From Spirulina subsalsa PCC 9445 (lineage in GTDB: Bacteria; Cyanobacteriota; Cyanobacteriia; Cyanobacteriales; Spirulinaceae), in assembly GCF_000314005.1 (NCBI RefSeq), contig NZ_JH980292.1, positions 445,410 to 509,409 on the forward strand: DNA of 64,000 nucleotides, given 5' to 3'. The stretch's first letter is position 1; every line of letters starts with the position of its first letter. Shown one piece after another: positions 8,918 to 18,515 of this stretch. A model generated the notes under the pieces. That model was not told the origin of the DNA, made no database searches, and saw only the letters and a list, made by a program, of their open reading frames with translations. The translations under genes were made by a program, and so were the position numbers.

Positions 8918-10768
8918 TTAAACAATAGCGGCCATTTTCACGTCATTGGTGTCTAAGATGTTTTGTAACTCTTCCGCGTCTACCGTTTCTTTTTCCACCA
9001 ACATATCCGCTAAAGCATCAAGGATGTGACGATTGCTCGATAAGACATCCTTAGCGCGACTGTAGGCTTGATCGACCAACTTCCGCACCTCTTCATCAAT
9101 GGCAGCCGCCGTTTCATCGGAAAAATCCCGATCCGACGCAATTTCCCGACCGAGGAACACATTGCCTTGTTGACGACCTAAAGCGACCGGGCCCAGGCGA
9201 TCGCTCATGCCAAACCGAGTCACCATCTGCCGCGCTACCCGTGCCACCTGCTGTAAATCATTGGAGGCTCCAGTCGTCACCTCTTCCTCACCGAAAATTA
9301 ACTCCTCGGCAATGCGACCCCCCAAAGCGACAGCCATTTGATTTTGCAGATAAGACCGAGAATATAACCCCGAATCCATCCGATCCTCACTCGGTGTAAA
9401 CCACGTTAACCCCCCAGCGCGACCCCGAGGAATAATACTAATCTTCTGCACCGGGTCATAATCCGGCATTAACGCCCCCACCAAAGCATGACCCGCTTCG
9501 TGATAAGCCACTAACTGTTTCCGTTTTTCACTCATCACCCGGTCTTTCTTCTCAGGCCCCGCTAACACCCGGTCAATGGCATCATTGACTTCATCCATTG
9601 AGATTTCCGTCAAACTGCGACGGGCGGCTAAAATTGCGGCCTCATTCAACAAGTTAGACAAATCCGCCCCCGTAAAACCGGGAGTCCGACGGGCGATTTT
9701 TTCTAAATCCACATCCTTAGACAGGGTTTTGCCTCGGGCATGAACCTGAAGAATTTCCTTCCGTCCCGCATAATCCGGACGATCGACCACTACTTGACGG
9801 TCAAAACGACCGGGACGCAACAAGGCCGCATCTAACACATCCGGGCGGTTGGTGGCGGCAATAATAATGATTCCGGTATTGCCTTCAAACCCGTCCATTT
9901 CCGTTAACAACTGGTTGAGGGTTTGTTCCCGTTCATCATTTCCGCCCCCTAAACCAGCACCCCGACTGCGACCGACGGCATCAATTTCATCAATAAACAC
10001 AATACAAGGAGCGTTGGCTTTAGCTTGTTCAAACAGGTCACGCACCCGAGAAGCACCTACCCCAACAAACATTTCTACAAACTCGGAACCGGAGATGGAG
10101 AAGAAGGGAACACCCGCCTCACCTGCAACGGCACGGGCTAACAGGGTTTTCCCCGTTCCAGGCGGCCCGACTAATAACACCCCTTTAGGGATTTTTGCCC
10201 CAACGGCGGTGAAGCGGTCAGCATTTTTCAGGAAGTCCACCACTTCCGTTAGTTCTAATTTCGCTTGTTCAATCCCCGCTACATCCCCGAAGGTGACTTG
10301 AGTTTGGGGTTCCATTTGCACCCGGGCGCGAGATTTGCCAAAGTTCATCGCTTGGGATCCCGGACCACTGGAAGCCCGACGCAAGATAAAGAACAGGGCG
10401 ATTAACAGTAAAGCGGGAACAAAAAGACTGCTTAAAATGCGGAACCAGAACCCGTCATCGCTAGGGGGTTGTACGGAAATATCCACGTTGTTGGTGGTGA
10501 GGATATCGATGAGTTCCGGGTCATTGGGGAGGTTGACCAGAACTTGGGTTCCGTCTTGGGTGGTGACTGAGGCTTGAGAACGATCGGCGGTTAGGCGGAT
10601 GGTTTCAATTCTACCGCTTTCCACTTCTTGGATCAGTTGACTATATTTCCAGCTTTCCCGAGTTTCCCGAGGGCTATCGAAAAAGGCTGAAGCGAGGGCT
10701 AAAAGGACGACCGCTAATAGGACGTACAGTCCTGCATTACGCCATTTTTTATTTTTGTTATTGTTCAC
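8918..10768 (-). CDS. ftsH: ATP-dependent zinc metalloprotease FtsH
   Basis: A 616-residue membrane-anchored AAA+ protease, the usual FtsH length. N-terminal membrane segments lie at about residues 11-30 and 106-126. The AAA domain has Walker A (GPPGTGKT), Walker B (CIVFIDEID) and the second region of homology ([19 protein letters not shown]). The zinc protease motif is HEAGH. In cyanobacteria FtsH homologues degrade damaged photosystem II D1 and other thylakoid membrane proteins. The start is GTG, preceded by AGGAG at a suitable distance on the minus strand. The genome probably has other FtsH genes, and which numbered paralogue this is cannot be decided here. Confidence 0.96.
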   Translation of the reverse strand: MNNNKNKKWRNAGLYVLLAVVLLALASAFFDSPRETRESWKYSQLIQEVESGRIETIRLTADRSQASVTTQDGTQVLVNLPNDPELIDILTTNNVDISVQPPSDDGFWFRILSSLFVPALLLIALFFILRRASSGPGSQAMNFGKSRARVQMEPQTQVTFGDVAGIEQAKLELTEVVDFLKNADRFTAVGAKIPKGVLLVGPPGTGKTLLARAVAGEAGVPFFSISGSEFVEMFVGVGASRVRDLFEQAKANAPCIVFIDEIDAVGRSRGAGLGGGNDEREQTLNQLLTEMDGFEGNTGIIIIAATNRPDVLDAALLRPGRFDRQVVVDRPDYAGRKEILQVHARGKTLSKDVDLEKIARRTPGFTGADLSNLLNEAAILAARRSLTEISMDEVNDAIDRVLAGPEKKDRVMSEKRKQLVAYHEAGHALVGALMPDYDPVQKISIIPRGRAGGLTWFTPSEDRMDSGLYSRSYLQNQMAVALGGRIAEELIFGEEEVTTGASNDLQQVARVARQMVTRFGMSDRLGPVALGRQQGNVFLGREIASDRDFSDETAAAIDEEVRKLVDQAYSRAKDVLSSNRHILDALADMLVEKETVDAEELQNILDTNDVKMAAIV

Positions 10769-11060
10769 GCGCTTGAACTCCTAATGTTGTTGGCTGTGGC
10801 AATATCCTTATCCTTATATTTTTACTATTTTGACAGTGTTTTCTCGTCGCTATCGGCCGGAGAACCAACCATCAGAAGCAGGGGACTGTCTGAATCCTCT
10901 CGGGTTGGACAACACTGTATTTTGTATAGCAAGGATGGCTTGCGCCCCAAGGTGACAACCTGTTTTACTCTTTATATTAATTTATGTTAACGTTTCTCAG
11001 AAAGTCTTAACAGAGTTGACAAAAAAAGTTTTTTGTGCATTTAGGGGCAGGGGAGGAATT

Positions 11061-11744
11061 TCAACCGGGCCAACTGGTCATGATTCGTCCGGCACAGAGA
11101 AGATAGGGGTAGTATTTGCTCCCCACGGGGCCACTGTCGGGAGAGAGAGAGTCAATGCCGATGCCGTTGCGCCCTTTTTCAATGCCGGAACTGTGAATAT
11201 ATTGATTGTCCCCTAAATAGAGAGCAACGTGGGTGACGCGGGTAGTTTCTTGAAAAAAGATTAAATCTCCGGGGAGGAGGTTGTCCCAAGGGACTTTTTG
11301 GCTAAAGGCTTCCTGTTGGTAGGAGTCCCGAGGCAGCCAAATGCCAGAGGCGGCAAAGGCGGCCTGGATGAGTCCGGAGCAGTCATAATGGGGGGCAATG
11401 GTTCCGCCCCAGAGGTAATGATGGGGTTGTGCCATAGCGTGGTGGGTAAAGGCGATGATCTCAGGGATTTTTTCGGCGATCGCCTCCCGTGACCAAATCG
11501 GGGCGCAATACTTGTTTTCACTAGGTTTGAGGTTTTTTCCTTCCGTCACAGGTAGCCAAGCCAAATAATCATCTTCACAGAGTTGGACGTGATAGGCTAA
11601 TCCCTGTTGTTCTAAGATGCGCAATGGTCGCCCTTGCGCCGCTTGGGTGGCCAAACCTTGACAACTGGGGGAATTATAGAGATTAAGATCAATCTGGCAA
11701 TGATATTCATCGGTTGGGGAGGGGGGAAAATCGGATAGTTTCAT
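11061..11744 (-). CDS. NlpC/P60 cell-wall peptidase
   Basis: A 227-residue C40-family peptidase. The N-terminal part (about residues 15-85) is SH3-like, with ILEQQGLAYHVQLCEDDYLAW. The catalytic domain has HYDCSGLIQAAF (nucleophile Cys), VTHVALYLGDNQYIHSS (catalytic His and third polar residue) and the LLPGDLIFF motif. This architecture matches cyanobacterial gamma-D-glutamyl-diamino acid endopeptidases that cut peptidoglycan stem peptides, probably in recycling. No signal peptide is visible, suggesting action on cytoplasmic muropeptides. It is divergent from the beta-lactamase-fold gene at 11904. Confidence 0.9.
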   Translation of the reverse strand: MKLSDFPPSPTDEYHCQIDLNLYNSPSCQGLATQAAQGRPLRILEQQGLAYHVQLCEDDYLAWLPVTEGKNLKPSENKYCAPIWSREAIAEKIPEIIAFTHHAMAQPHHYLWGGTIAPHYDCSGLIQAAFAASGIWLPRDSYQQEAFSQKVPWDNLLPGDLIFFQETTRVTHVALYLGDNQYIHSSGIEKGRNGIGIDSLSPDSGPVGSKYYPYLLCAGRIMTSWPG

Positions 11745-11759
11745 AAAGACCTCCGGGAA

Positions 11760-11850
11760 ACCCCAGCGCCTTGTGCCTGGGGAGGGATGGGAGCGTCGAT
11801 TGAGCGGGGTACGGCTAGAAGCAAGCTACGATACCCCCGAAATCGACACA
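11760..11850. repeat. Two strong hairpins between divergent genes
   Basis: The first hairpin pairs CCCCAG with CTGGGG (11761-11782). The second is long: GTCGATT (11795-11801) with AATCGAC (11841-11847), enclosing GGGGTA (11806-11811) with TACCCC (11832-11837). They may be an IS200/IS605 end or a structured leader; no transposase gene is adjacent. Confidence 0.4.
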
Positions 11851-11903
11851 CCATCAAAGTAACTCACAGATAACCTTTTAAAGTAAACAATAAACAGTCA
11901 ATA

Positions 11904-12842
11904 ATGCCCTTTTTCTATCGTCACCCCCACATTGAAACCTTGGGTCAACAGATTTTAGACGCAACTTGGTCTAGATTTCCCAACATCACCGGGCAACAAA
12001 TCGCCTTCACCTGGTTAGTGTATGACCCCCCAGTGATTGTTAATACAGGGGCAGCTATTGCCTACGAGGAGTTTTGGCAGTATCCTGTTCGGGGCTTTAG
12101 TTATCGAGGCACAGAACGTTACTATCCCGCCCACTTAGCTCAATTGTTTTATCTGGTGGCCATTGAGGAATGGTTAAGTAAGGAAATGTTAAGCACCTCA
12201 CCGGAACTAGAGCGAGCCATTCGTGATATGGCTATTCATTCTAGCCATGATGCCACCAGTTTAGTGATTGATGTATTGAGCGGAACCACCAGTGGGCCGG
12301 AATTATCGCCGGGGCCTTTTGAAACTTGGAAACAACAACGAAATATTGTTAACCGTTATTTTCAATCATTAGGCTGGGAAGAACTCGCTGAGATTAACTT
12401 AAATCAAAAAACTTGGAGTCATGGCCCCTACGGTCGAGAACGGTGTTATATGGGGGAAATGATGGACAATCGCAATATGTTAACCGCCAATGCGATCGCC
12501 CGCCTTCTCCATAGTATTGTAGGAGGGGTGGCCGTGAGTAGCGATCGCGCTCAAACCATGATGCAAATGCTTCAACGTCAACCTGACCTACCCCTCACCC
12601 AAACAGGCACAGAAAACGGCATTCAAGGCTTCCTCGGCCAAGGAATCCCCCCTCAGAGTCATTTATGGTCAAAAGGAGGCTGGAACGCCCAAGTCCGCCA
12701 TGATGCTGCTTATATCGAAGTGTCAGACCTTCAGCCCTATCTCCTAGTCGTTCTCACCGAAGGCATCGACGAGCAAGACAAAGCCGCCATTCTCCCCTTC
12801 CTCTCTCAAGAAGTTCTAGCGGCCATGACTCAGATTCATTAG
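11904..12842 (+). CDS. Beta-lactamase-fold protein without SxxK serine
   Basis: A 312-residue protein resembling serine hydrolases of the class A beta-lactamase/PBP fold. The helix that normally carries SxxK reads YPAHLAQ (residues 74-80), so His77 and Gln80 occupy the Ser and Lys positions. A later SSHDATSL stretch occupies the SDN-like position, and SKGGWNAQVRHDAAYIE resembles the KTG region. Known homologues are usually annotated serine hydrolase, but the residues seen argue against acyl-serine chemistry, so a binding or regulatory role is possible. No signal peptide is obvious. It is divergent from the NlpC/P60 gene, which also concerns the cell wall. Confidence 0.65.
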   Translation: MPFFYRHPHIETLGQQILDATWSRFPNITGQQIAFTWLVYDPPVIVNTGAAIAYEEFWQYPVRGFSYRGTERYYPAHLAQLFYLVAIEEWLSKEMLSTSPELERAIRDMAIHSSHDATSLVIDVLSGTTSGPELSPGPFETWKQQRNIVNRYFQSLGWEELAEINLNQKTWSHGPYGRERCYMGEMMDNRNMLTANAIARLLHSIVGGVAVSSDRAQTMMQMLQRQPDLPLTQTGTENGIQGFLGQGIPPQSHLWSKGGWNAQVRHDAAYIEVSDLQPYLLVVLTEGIDEQDKAAILPFLSQEVLAAMTQIH

Positions 12843-12895
12843 GGAACGGGGGGCAGGGGAGCAGGGGAGAGGGGGAGTTGATCATTATTAACTAT

Positions 12896-12990
12896 TCCCG
12901 ACTCCCGATTCCCGACTCCCGATTCCCGACTCCCGATTCCCGATTCCCGACTCCCGATTCCCGATTCCCGACTCCCGACTCCCGACTCCC
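12896..12990. repeat. Short tandem heptamer array (CCCGACT/CCCGATT)
   Basis: About 13 copies of a 7-bp unit, TCCCGAC or TCCCGAT, follow the stop of the previous gene and are themselves followed by CCCTATT-type repeats. This matches the short tandemly repeated repetitive (STRR) sequences known in filamentous cyanobacteria. The same array, with the same roughly 30-bp leader GAGGGGGAGTTGAT..., recurs at 40568-40632. Confidence 0.85.
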
Positions 12991-13038
12991 TATTCTCTAT
13001 TCCCTATTACCTATTACCTATTCCCTATTCCCCGTTCC

Positions 13039-13749
13039 CTAATTATCAATTGACCGCACCGCTTCGAGCAAACGGGAATAATAGAACCGAGTGCTAGTCA
13101 TCTCCTCCCGTTTGAGCGTGAAACCATTCTCTTGCAGAATCTTCACAATATCCGCCTCCTTGTGTTGATAAGCCCGCGTCGTCTTACTCGGCCCCGGGAA
13201 AAACTCCCCAATCCGCTTTAAGAGTGTCAAACAGAGGGTTTTCGGCGCAAAACTCAAAATCAAACGGGATTGTGCCAAAGAAGCCAGATGTTTAATCATT
13301 TGCGCGGCCTCATCTGTCGGGTAGTGGATTAACACATCCAGACAAATCACCGTATGATATTGCCCGCTAATCGACTCCAAATCCTTGGTTTCCAAGGTTA
13401 GACCACTCGTATCCTTTAACGTCTCTTGGGCGCGTTCTTGGGCTTCTGTGACCATTTTCTCAGAGATATCACTCCCATAGACCTTAGCCCCCGCTTCCGC
13501 CAGAGGAATACTTAAACTCCCCACCCCACAGCCCGCATCACAAATCGTCAACCCTTCCAAATTGCCATCATCCTGAAGCCAGCCTAAGACCTTATCAATC
13601 GTCTGTTGATGGCCAACGCGGATATCGAGTTGAACCTTATTTACCTCCCCATCGCCATAAATCCGCCGCCATCGGTCGAAACCTGTAGAGTTAAAATAGT
13701 CTTTAACAATAGTTTTATCATTGAGAGTTTTATTATCCAGAGCCGTCAT
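13039..13749 (-). CDS. chlM: Magnesium protoporphyrin IX methyltransferase
   Basis: A 236-residue SAM-dependent methyltransferase of chlorophyll synthesis, which methylates the C13 propionate of Mg-protoporphyrin IX. The N-terminus has YFNSTGFDRWRRIYGDGEVN, characteristic of ChlM/BchM. Motif I is ICDAGCGVGSLSIPLA, followed by VYGSDISEKMV and VICLDVLIHYP. The C-terminal SKTTRAYQHKEADI and STRFYYSRLLE segments are also family-specific. Length is normal. It lies downstream of potA on the same strand with a 141-base gap, and an operon is uncertain. Confidence 0.95.
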   Translation of the reverse strand: MTALDNKTLNDKTIVKDYFNSTGFDRWRRIYGDGEVNKVQLDIRVGHQQTIDKVLGWLQDDGNLEGLTICDAGCGVGSLSIPLAEAGAKVYGSDISEKMVTEAQERAQETLKDTSGLTLETKDLESISGQYHTVICLDVLIHYPTDEAAQMIKHLASLAQSRLILSFAPKTLCLTLLKRIGEFFPGPSKTTRAYQHKEADIVKILQENGFTLKREEMTSTRFYYSRLLEAVRSIDN

Positions 13750-13890
13750 TATCCGTTAATCCTGTTGAAAGTTCAGAAATAGCCACAGATACTAACTGTA
13801 CTGCCATTGGGGACGACCAGACAAGGTTTTGTCTGCTGGGTATTTGACCGAGAAAAAATAATGTTGATAGAAGTTTAGGTTTCATTGTCC

Positions 13891-15030
13891 CTAACGCTCC
13901 AGCACGACACAATCCCCAGCTGACCACCCCATAAACACTTCACTATCGGGTTCTAACGCCAAAACACTATCCCCCGGCTGCATTACGATTACGGTTTCCC
14001 CGGTTTGTACTAACTCTACCCCGTACTGTTGGCGAGTTCCTAAATACATGACATACTTTAAGCGCCCCTCATAACAATTCTGCCAATGGGATTGGGGTTC
14101 AAGACTTAACTGAATTTTTTCCGGTCGAATACTAACCTGAACTGGAGAAAGAGACTGTACTGGCACCGCACTACTACTAAGAGGAGGAATGAACATGGGC
14201 AGTCCTTGGCGTGTAATCAGGGTAACGCGGTCTGGGGTGACTTGGGCGCGATCGCCCACAAACAAATTGGTATCCCCAATAAAGTCCGCCACAAAAGCCG
14301 TCTGGGGACATTGATAAATCTCATTAGGAGTTCCGACCTGTTCAATTTGACCCGCCCGGACTACAGCAATTCGATCCGATAACGATAACGCCTCCTCCTG
14401 ATCATGAGTCACCATGACAAAGGTTAACCCTAATTCCCGATGGAGTCGAGACAGTTCCACCTGCATCTCCTTACGCAATTTAAGGTCTAAGGCCCCAAGG
14501 GGTTCATCTAATAACACCACGGCCGGACGATTGACCAAGGCCCGGGCTAAGGCCACGCGCTGCCGTTGTCCCCCGGAGAGTTGATTCGGATAGCGTTGGG
14601 CAAATTTTTCCATCTGGACTCCCGCTAAAGCCACCTTAACTTGTTCTTCCCGTTCAGTCCGAGGAACTTTTCTGATTTTTAAACCAAAGGCAATATTTTC
14701 TGCAACGGTGAGGTGATTAAATAAAGCGTAACTTTGGAACACCGTATTCACCGGACGACGATAGGGCGGGATGCGATTCATGAGTTGAGATTGAATCAAG
14801 ACCTCCCCGGCCGAGGGAGTCTCAAAGCCTGCAATCATGCGTAACAGGGTAGTTTTACCACAACCCGAAGGGCCGAGAATACTAAAAAACTCCCCCTGAC
14901 GAACTTGGAGGTTGACCCCATTGACGGCGGGTTCCCCGTCAAACACCTTGAACAACTGCCGTAATTCAACATCGAGGGATTCCGCGCCCTCATTTGTCGA
15001 AATTTGTGTTTTGATTAGAGTAGAATCCAT
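13891..15030 (-). CDS. potA: ABC transporter ATP-binding protein, PotA-like
   Basis: A 379-residue ATPase with a C-terminal TOBE domain, as in the spermidine/putrescine importer PotABCD. Walker A is GPSGCGKTT, the signature is LSGGQRQRVALARAL, Walker B is VVLLDEPLGALD and the switch His is in MVTHDQEEALSLSD. The TOBE part begins near residue 250 (ADFIGDTNLF, VSIRPEKIQL). No permease or binding-protein genes are next to it, so the substrate (polyamine, or another CUT1-type solute) is inferred from family resemblance. It is divergent from mrdA. Confidence 0.85.
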   Translation of the reverse strand: MDSTLIKTQISTNEGAESLDVELRQLFKVFDGEPAVNGVNLQVRQGEFFSILGPSGCGKTTLLRMIAGFETPSAGEVLIQSQLMNRIPPYRRPVNTVFQSYALFNHLTVAENIAFGLKIRKVPRTEREEQVKVALAGVQMEKFAQRYPNQLSGGQRQRVALARALVNRPAVVLLDEPLGALDLKLRKEMQVELSRLHRELGLTFVMVTHDQEEALSLSDRIAVVRAGQIEQVGTPNEIYQCPQTAFVADFIGDTNLFVGDRAQVTPDRVTLITRQGLPMFIPPLSSSAVPVQSLSPVQVSIRPEKIQLSLEPQSHWQNCYEGRLKYVMYLGTRQQYGVELVQTGETVIVMQPGDSVLALEPDSEVFMGWSAGDCVVLER

Positions 15031-15113
15031 TCCAGATTGTTTATCCCCACTTTGAGTACAACCTCTGAGTTATTTGCTATTTTATTGGCTAATAGAGGAA
15101 AGACGAATAACCC

Positions 15114-16922
15114 ATGATGCGAGCCGTTCATCCCACCACCGTTCAACCTGCGTCCAAAGTCGGACCCAAACAAACCTCCCGCACTGTTGGGCGGCAATAT
15201 CAGTCTGTCTTTATTATGCTAATGATTAGCCTCTTACTGTTAGGGGGCATTGGTTCTCGTTTAGCTTACCTTCAGTTAGTCGAAGGCGATCGCAACAAAG
15301 AACTCGCCGAAAATAATCGCATTCGCCTCATTCCCAAGCAACCCGTCCGTGGCACCATTTTCGACCGCAAAGGCCGCATCCTCGCCAGCAGTCGCCTCGC
15401 TCACACGGCCTATGTGTGGCCCCTCGCCCAAAAATACGACACTTGGGATCAAACCGTTAAACGCCTTTCCCAAATCCTTAAAATTCCCGAGGCCGACATT
15501 CGCACCCCCGTAGAAGATGCAGGCTACAACTCACCCACTCGGGTAGCCGTGGGTCGAGACTTAACGGAAGCTCAAATTACCGCCATTAAAGAATACAGTG
15601 CCGAATTACAAGGCGTGGATGTGGATATTGAACATATTCGCAATTACCCCAACAAACAAGTCGGCGCCCACATTCTGGGTTATACCGGAGAACTCAACGC
15701 CGAAGAACTCGCCCAACGCCGCAAAGACGGCTACCGTCTGGGGGATATTGTGGGACAAATGGGCGTAGAAGAAGCCTATGAGCATCTGCTGCGCGGGGAG
15801 TGGGGCGGACAACAAGTGGAAGTCAACGGCGCGGGTCAAGTGGTGCAGATTTTGGGGCAGAAACAGGCCAAAGCCGGAAGGGATGTCACCATTACCCTCG
15901 ATTTAGAACTTCAGAAAGCCGCCGAACAAGCTCTAGGCAGCCGTCGAGGGGCGGTGGTAGCCATTGACCCCAATAATGGAGCCGTGCTGGCTATGGCCAG
16001 TTTTCCCACCTTTGACCCCAATATTTTCTCCTCCCGCATTACCCCGGAAACCTGGCAAAAACTGCAAGGTCAAGGCAATCCCTTTGTTAACCGGGCGTTG
16101 CGGGGTTTTCCTCCCGCTTCTACCTTTAAAGTCGTGACGGCCACAGCGGGGCTGGAATCGGGCAAATATCCCCCCAGTACTATCCTCCCCACTTTTGCCT
16201 ATTTACGAGTGGGGGGTATGGCATTAGGCGAATGGAATCGCGCCGGTTTTGGACCGATGGGCTATGTCGGGGCGATGGCTTGGAGTAGTAACACCTTCCA
16301 CGGCCAAATCGGTCGCGGGGTAGGGGGTGAGGTCTTAATCGACTGGGCCCGTCGTTACGGTTTTGGAGATAGAACAGGGATTGAGTTAAAATCTGAGGCT
16401 CCAGGTCTGATTGCGGATGATGCTTGGAAACGCAGGCAATTTAACTGGGAGTGGACGGTCGGGGATACGATCAATATGTCTATTGGTCAAGGGTTCACCC
16501 AAGCGACTCCTCTACAAGTGGCGGTCATGTTTGCTGTTCCGGCGAATGGAGGCTATCGGGTGCGACCCCATTTAGTGGAAGATCCCAGTAAGAGTAATTC
16601 GGATTGGCGAGAGTCTTTAAATCTGAAACCCTCAACCCTTGATATTTTACAGAAATCCCTGCGGGCGGTTGTCACCAATGGAACGGGGGGAGCTTTACAA
16701 AGTGAGGGGATTCCTACACCCGCCGGAAAGAGCGGCACGGCGGAAGCTCCTCCGGGGAAAGCCCATGCTTGGTTTGGGGCCTATGCACCCTTTGACAAGC
16801 CGGAAATTGTCGTGGTGGCCTTTGCCGAACATTCTGGGGGCGGTGGGGGTTCGGTGGCGGGGCCGATGGTGGCTCAGGTCATGGAGGCCTATTTCCGGCA
16901 AAAGAATAATCCTCAGCCCTAA
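15114..16922 (+). CDS. mrdA: Penicillin-binding protein 2
   Basis: A 602-residue class B PBP, the transpeptidase of cell elongation. It has an N-terminal transmembrane anchor (about residues 32-52), a PBP dimer domain (RGTIFDRKGRILASS, YPNKQVGAHILGYTGELN), and a transpeptidase domain with the SxxK motif in PPASTFKVV, SSN in AWSSNTFHG and KSGT in AGKSGTAEAP. It works with a RodA-type glycosyltransferase in peptidoglycan synthesis. Two ATGs (15114, 15117) are possible starts. rsmD follows 14 bases after the stop and may be cotranscribed. Confidence 0.95.
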   Translation: MMRAVHPTTVQPASKVGPKQTSRTVGRQYQSVFIMLMISLLLLGGIGSRLAYLQLVEGDRNKELAENNRIRLIPKQPVRGTIFDRKGRILASSRLAHTAYVWPLAQKYDTWDQTVKRLSQILKIPEADIRTPVEDAGYNSPTRVAVGRDLTEAQITAIKEYSAELQGVDVDIEHIRNYPNKQVGAHILGYTGELNAEELAQRRKDGYRLGDIVGQMGVEEAYEHLLRGEWGGQQVEVNGAGQVVQILGQKQAKAGRDVTITLDLELQKAAEQALGSRRGAVVAIDPNNGAVLAMASFPTFDPNIFSSRITPETWQKLQGQGNPFVNRALRGFPPASTFKVVTATAGLESGKYPPSTILPTFAYLRVGGMALGEWNRAGFGPMGYVGAMAWSSNTFHGQIGRGVGGEVLIDWARRYGFGDRTGIELKSEAPGLIADDAWKRRQFNWEWTVGDTINMSIGQGFTQATPLQVAVMFAVPANGGYRVRPHLVEDPSKSNSDWRESLNLKPSTLDILQKSLRAVVTNGTGGALQSEGIPTPAGKSGTAEAPPGKAHAWFGAYAPFDKPEIVVVAFAEHSGGGGGSVAGPMVAQVMEAYFRQKNNPQP

Positions 16923-16936
16923 AGGGAGTTCTCCCC

Positions 16937-17482
16937 ATGCGAATTTATGGGAATCGACCGTTGAAAACCCTGCCGGGGCGTGATGTGCGCCCGACTCCGG
17001 CGAAGGTGCGGGAGGCTTTGTTTAATATGTGGCGCGATCGCCTCGAAGGATGTCGATGGCTGGATCTCTGTGGGGGCAATGGTTCGATGGGGGCAGAAGC
17101 CCTCTGTCGAGGGGCCGGGTGGGTGGTGGGGATTGAAAAGTGGGGGAAGGCCTGCCGAGTGATGGGGGAAAATTGGCAACAGTTCGCCCAGGGGGAGCAA
17201 GAGTATCAAGTGATCTGTGGAGATGTTCGCCAAAAACTCCCCGGTTTGGCGGGACAGGTGTTTGATTGTATTTATTTTGACCCACCCTATGCCAGTGATC
17301 TCTATCAACCGACCTTAGAGGCGATCGCATCATTCCACTTACTGGCCCCGGATGGGATAATGGCGGCCGAATACGAACCCCATTTCTGGACTCCTCCCCC
17401 CCAAGTGCAGCAACTCACCCTCACACGACAAAAGGTTTATGGCAATAGTGCGATCGCCTTTTATCAAGAGGAGGGCGTTTAG
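16937..17482 (+). CDS. rsmD: 16S rRNA (guanine(966)-N2)-methyltransferase
   Basis: A 181-residue RsmD-family methyltransferase that modifies G966 of 16S rRNA. The N-terminus MRIYGNRPLKTLPGRDVRPTPAKVREALF is diagnostic (RPT..VREALFN). The SAM site is LDLCGGNGSMGAEAL and the catalytic motif is YFDPPYAS. The family's usual LFAGSG motif reads LCGGNG here, which is common in cyanobacterial members. It follows mrdA closely, with an STRR array directly after the stop. Confidence 0.92.
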   Translation: MRIYGNRPLKTLPGRDVRPTPAKVREALFNMWRDRLEGCRWLDLCGGNGSMGAEALCRGAGWVVGIEKWGKACRVMGENWQQFAQGEQEYQVICGDVRQKLPGLAGQVFDCIYFDPPYASDLYQPTLEAIASFHLLAPDGIMAAEYEPHFWTPPPQVQQLTLTRQKVYGNSAIAFYQEEGV

Positions 17483-17490
17483 GGGCGCAA

Positions 17491-17518
17491 GTCGGGAGTC
17501 GGGAGTCGGGAGTCGGGA
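17491..17518. repeat. Short heptamer array (GGGAGTC)
   Basis: About four tandem copies of GTCGGGA immediately after the rsmD stop, the same unit as the arrays at 12896 and 32683. It is followed by CCCCTGCT/CCCCGTT-type low-complexity sequence. Confidence 0.7.
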
Positions 17519-17614
17519 AAAGGCAATACTCAAGAGTTTTAGCTATTCACTATTCCCCTGCTCCCCTGTTCCCCCGTTCCCCGTTCCCTAACCCAGTTAT
17601 TCAGCAGACCTTAG

Positions 17615-17713
17615 CTAACTCCGTTTGTACTGCATATAGGCCGCAAAAAATAGCCCAGCCAAGGTAATCATAATTAAGCCAAGGGCAATCCCTAAGAGTA
17701 AAGGTTCAATCAT
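17615..17713 (-). CDS. petG: Cytochrome b6f complex subunit V (PetG)
   Basis: A tiny 32-residue gene. The product starts [16 protein letters not shown] and ends [11 protein letters not shown]. This is the typical PetG sequence: a single membrane helix flanked by IEPLL and QYKR. PetG is needed for assembly or stability of the cytochrome b6f complex in thylakoids. The ATG (17711-17713) is unambiguous because the protein is conserved from its first residue. It lies upstream of, and diverges from, nothing on its own strand until the cytochrome c gene at 17803, 89 bases away and also on the minus strand, so the two may share a transcript. Confidence 0.95.
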   Translation of the reverse strand: MIEPLLLGIALGLIMITLAGLFFAAYMQYKRS

Positions 17714-17802
17714 GCTCGCTCTCCGTTGTTATAGTTCTTTACCTTTTTTTCATCCTACAAGAGATTGGAAACCCTGTGAGGGAAATTCGCCCCTTTTCTC
17801 CC

Positions 17803-18177
17803 TCACAGTGTTTTCAGATACTGCAATAAATCCGCCATATCTTGGGGATTTGGCTGAAACTTTGGCATGGGGGGCGTTTCCCCACTAATCACCTGTTGAA
17901 TCAACACCACATCAGAGCGCCGTTTCGAGATATGTTGTAGACTCGGCCCCACATTGCCATCTCCATAAACGCCATGACACCCCGCGCAGTTAATCTCAAA
18001 AATCGCATGACCCCGTTGAGGATCTCCTTCAATGGCTAACACATTTTGAATATAGGGGTCTGACACGCGGTACAAATAGACCCCAACTAAACTGGACAGC
18101 AGCAGGAGAATGATCCCCAGCAAGAGCAAGATCAGTCTTGGTATTACAGTTTCGGTCTGGGCAGACTGAGTATCCAC
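17803..18177 (-). CDS. cytM: Cytochrome c, CytM-like
   Basis: A membrane-anchored c-type cytochrome. After a short N-terminus, one hydrophobic helix (LILLLLGIILLLLSSLVGVYLY) leads into DPYIQNVLAIEGDP. The haem-binding motif is CAGCH, and the axial Met is in ETPPMPKFQP. This pattern matches cyanobacterial CytM, implicated in respiratory and photosynthetic electron-flow control. The open frame extends to an ATG at 18282, but I chose the GTG at 18175-18177 because it gives a CytM-like N-terminus of about 14 residues before the helix. A TTG two codons further upstream is an alternative. petG follows on the same strand. Confidence 0.8.
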   Translation of the reverse strand: MDTQSAQTETVIPRLILLLLGIILLLLSSLVGVYLYRVSDPYIQNVLAIEGDPQRGHAIFEINCAGCHGVYGDGNVGPSLQHISKRRSDVVLIQQVISGETPPMPKFQPNPQDMADLLQYLKTL

Positions 18178-18368
18178 GGTCAATATGGTAAGAGTTCGCA
18201 GGAGATTAATCGTTGAGATGATCACAGGGACAACCCCACTTTGATTCAAAGCGGGATTTCCCAGAATGTTGCATTTCATCAACTAAGCTTAAGATTTATG
18301 GCGAAAATCAGCAAGGGGTTGGGCAAGTTAGGGTTTGTTGAATAAAGGAGCAGGGGAATATTGGGTAG

Positions 18369-18394
18369 GGTGCGTTACGCTCCGCTAACGCACC
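18369..18394. repeat. Dispersed palindrome GGTGCGTTA...TAACGCACC
   Basis: A 9-bp perfect stem with an 8-base loop. Palindromes of this sequence recur in intergenic DNA of many cyanobacteria. It lies between cytM and the HD-GYP gene, close to a second palindrome at 18430-18448. Confidence 0.6.
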
Positions 18395-18429
18395 GTTCGG
18401 GCATCCCAAGGGCTATTTCCGACTCCCTA

Positions 18430-18448
18430 GGGCGCAAGCATTGCGCCC
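18430..18448. repeat. Palindrome GGGCGCAA...TTGCGCCC
   Basis: An 8-bp perfect stem with a 3-base loop, 36 bases from the previous palindrome. It could act as a bidirectional terminator for the two minus-strand genes on either side, or be a dispersed repeat. No U-tract follows. Confidence 0.5.
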
Positions 18449-18515
18449 CTACACCGACACCGGACACCCGACACCCGATTCCCCGTTCCCTGTTCCCCTG
18501 TCAAGTAGACCCCAC

